Positions 63,100 to 64,000 of a stretch of DNA of 64,000 nt are shown here, one piece after another. Location of the stretch: assembly GCF_016403105.1 (NCBI RefSeq), contig NZ_CP046155.1, positions 1,860,001 to 1,924,000 of the forward strand, in the 5' to 3' direction. The notes below the pieces were generated by a model. The model did not search any database. It was not told the DNA's origin and worked only from the letters and a program-made list of their open reading frames with translations. How positions within the stretch are numbered: the first letter of the stretch is position 1; every line of letters starts with the position of its first letter. This DNA comes from Leptolyngbya sp. BL0902. Its GTDB lineage: Bacteria > Cyanobacteriota > Cyanobacteriia > Phormidesmidales > Phormidesmidaceae. A program made the translations under genes and the position numbers.

Positions 63100-63466
63100 G
63101 GCGAAGGTGTAGCGCACTTGTGCTTAGGATACCCATCCCTCTGGAGAAGCAGCGGGTTATCTCGGAGGCTTTACAAACTGTTGAAGTTGGGTGGCGACGC
63201 CAGGAGAAAACTGAATCAATACCTTAAATCGTTCTAGCTCGTCGGGCCTGGGCGACAGAATGAGGGGATAGGGCTGGGATGCGTGGGACAATCGCGGCGA
63301 CACGTTATGGCTTATGGAAGTTTTAGGTAGTTTTGCTTAAATTTAAGGAACGGTGACATTCCGCTCCTTGGCCCTCTCCATCGGCCCTGACGGTTTCAAG
63401 ATGAGCAATCGGATTCCGCCGTTAGCCCTTAGAATAGGTTGGATTTTCTCACCACCCCTCCTGCTT
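63100..63466. other. Divergent intergenic region, STAND NTPase / carB
   Basis: About 370 bases holding the promoters of both genes. On the minus strand a stretch ending at 63157 reads LERFKVLIQFSPGVATQLQQ without a start codon; it may be a decayed coding fragment. Nothing else is supported. Confidence 0.4.
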
Positions 63467-64000
63467 ATGCCTCGCCGCGACGACATCAAAAAAATTCTGC
63501 TGATTGGCTCTGGCCCCATTGTGATTGGCCAAGCCTGCGAGTTTGACTACTCCGGCACCCAAGCCTGCAAAGCCTTGCGGGAGGAGGGCTATGAGGTGGT
63601 GTTGATCAACTCCAACCCGGCCACGATTATGACCGACCCGGAAACGGCGGATCGCACCTACATCGAGCCGCTGACGCCGGAAATTGTGGAGCGGGTGATT
63701 GAGCGGGAGCGGCCCGACGTAATGCTGCCGACCATGGGCGGACAGACGGCGCTGAACATTGCCGTGGCGCTCTCCAAGAACGGGGTGCTAGAGCGCTACG
63801 GGGTGGAACTGATTGGGGCGAAGCTGGAAGCCATTGAGATGGCGGAGGATCGCAAGCTGTTTAAAGAAGCCATGGAGCGGATTGGGGTGGGGGTATGCCC
63901 CTCTGGTTTGGCGGAAACCATGGATGAAGCGCACCAGATTGCTAAGCAAATCGGCAGTTTCCCGCTGATTATTCGGCCTGCGTTCACCATGGGCGGCACC
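63467..64000 (+). CDS. carB: Carbamoyl-phosphate synthase large subunit (3'-truncated by window edge)
   Basis: The first 178 codons of carB; the gene runs off the right edge. The N-terminal ATP-grasp opening is diagnostic: [20 protein letters not shown] and [20 protein letters not shown], then [19 protein letters not shown]. The enzyme makes carbamoyl phosphate for arginine and pyrimidine synthesis with CarA. ATG 63467 is the standard start (MPRRDDIKK). Confidence 0.95.
   Translation, partial: MPRRDDIKKILLIGSGPIVIGQACEFDYSGTQACKALREEGYEVVLINSNPATIMTDPETADRTYIEPLTPEIVERVIERERPDVMLPTMGGQTALNIAVALSKNGVLERYGVELIGAKLEAIEMAEDRKLFKEAMERIGVGVCPSGLAETMDEAHQIAKQIGSFPLIIRPAFTMGGT

Overview
This 64-kb window is from a cyanobacterial chromosome. 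It carries several genes of cyanobacteria-associated families: a Ycf66-like protein, a DUF4327 protein, an SpkB-type Ser/Thr kinase with a zinc-finger-like head and pentapeptide tail, biliverdin reductase, a SigG-like ECF sigma factor, a GlgA1-type glycogen synthase, a KaiC-family ATPase and a cyanobacterial-type cytochrome c oxidase operon. The DNA is fairly GC-rich, with high-GC codon use in most housekeeping genes. Heptamer repeats and many small toxin-antitoxin genes suggest a filamentous Leptolyngbya/Nodosilinea-like lineage, but that is inference. No rRNA, tRNA or CRISPR array was seen.

Layout. 1-8.05 kb: a GNAT gene cut by the left edge, a decayed pseudogene, a NhaP-type antiporter, glycogen phosphorylase and an RCK-type ion channel with an unusual pore. 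8.06-11.6 kb: an accessory block of an AAA-like ATPase, a TPR protein and a VapBC-like toxin-antitoxin pair, flanked by a 42-bp direct repeat. 11.9-16.7 kb: an exported S8 protease with an altered active site, a class-3 lipase, a GIY-YIG-like protein, ilvN and dapB. 16.9-21.4 kb: sigG and the ctaC-ctaD-ctaE operon, both on the minus strand. 21.8-26.6 kb: a lipoprotein, spkB and bvdR. 26.7-28.4 kb: a small accessory island of toxin-antitoxin and hypothetical genes with a mobile-element insertion. 28.4-32 kb: mfd. 32.3-37.2 kb: a KaiC-like ATPase, a degenerate receiver and a GGDEF/EAL protein in one operon, then a membrane protein. 37.5-46.3 kb: carbon metabolism (phosphoketolase, a GH15/phosphorylase-kinase-like protein, glgA) with a response regulator. 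46.4-54.1 kb: a Uma2 remnant, a STAS-sugar-transferase fusion, Ycf66, an SDR, sppA, a GT2 glycosyltransferase and DUF4327. 54.5-64 kb: thrS with a structured leader, a second antiporter with an RCK module, a cytoplasmic S8 protease facing a STAND NTPase, and the start of carB.

Functional themes. Glycogen synthesis and breakdown (glgA, glgP, a PhK-like protein) sit in the same window as phosphoketolase and respiratory terminal oxidase, so this is a region rich in dark carbon metabolism, although the genes are not one operon. Two antiporters and a channel handle monovalent ions. The KaiC-REC-GGDEF/EAL operon and the STAS-sugar-transferase fusion suggest links from signalling to c-di-GMP and exopolysaccharide.

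The best-supported unusual observation is a 130-bp non-coding element present twice (6066-6195 and 26729-26858). It has 17-bp terminal inverted repeats and 9-bp target duplications, and for one copy a paralogous empty site survives 1.2 kb away. The most interesting protein systems are the ATPase/TPR pair, the S8 protease/STAND pair and the KaiC-like/c-di-GMP operon.
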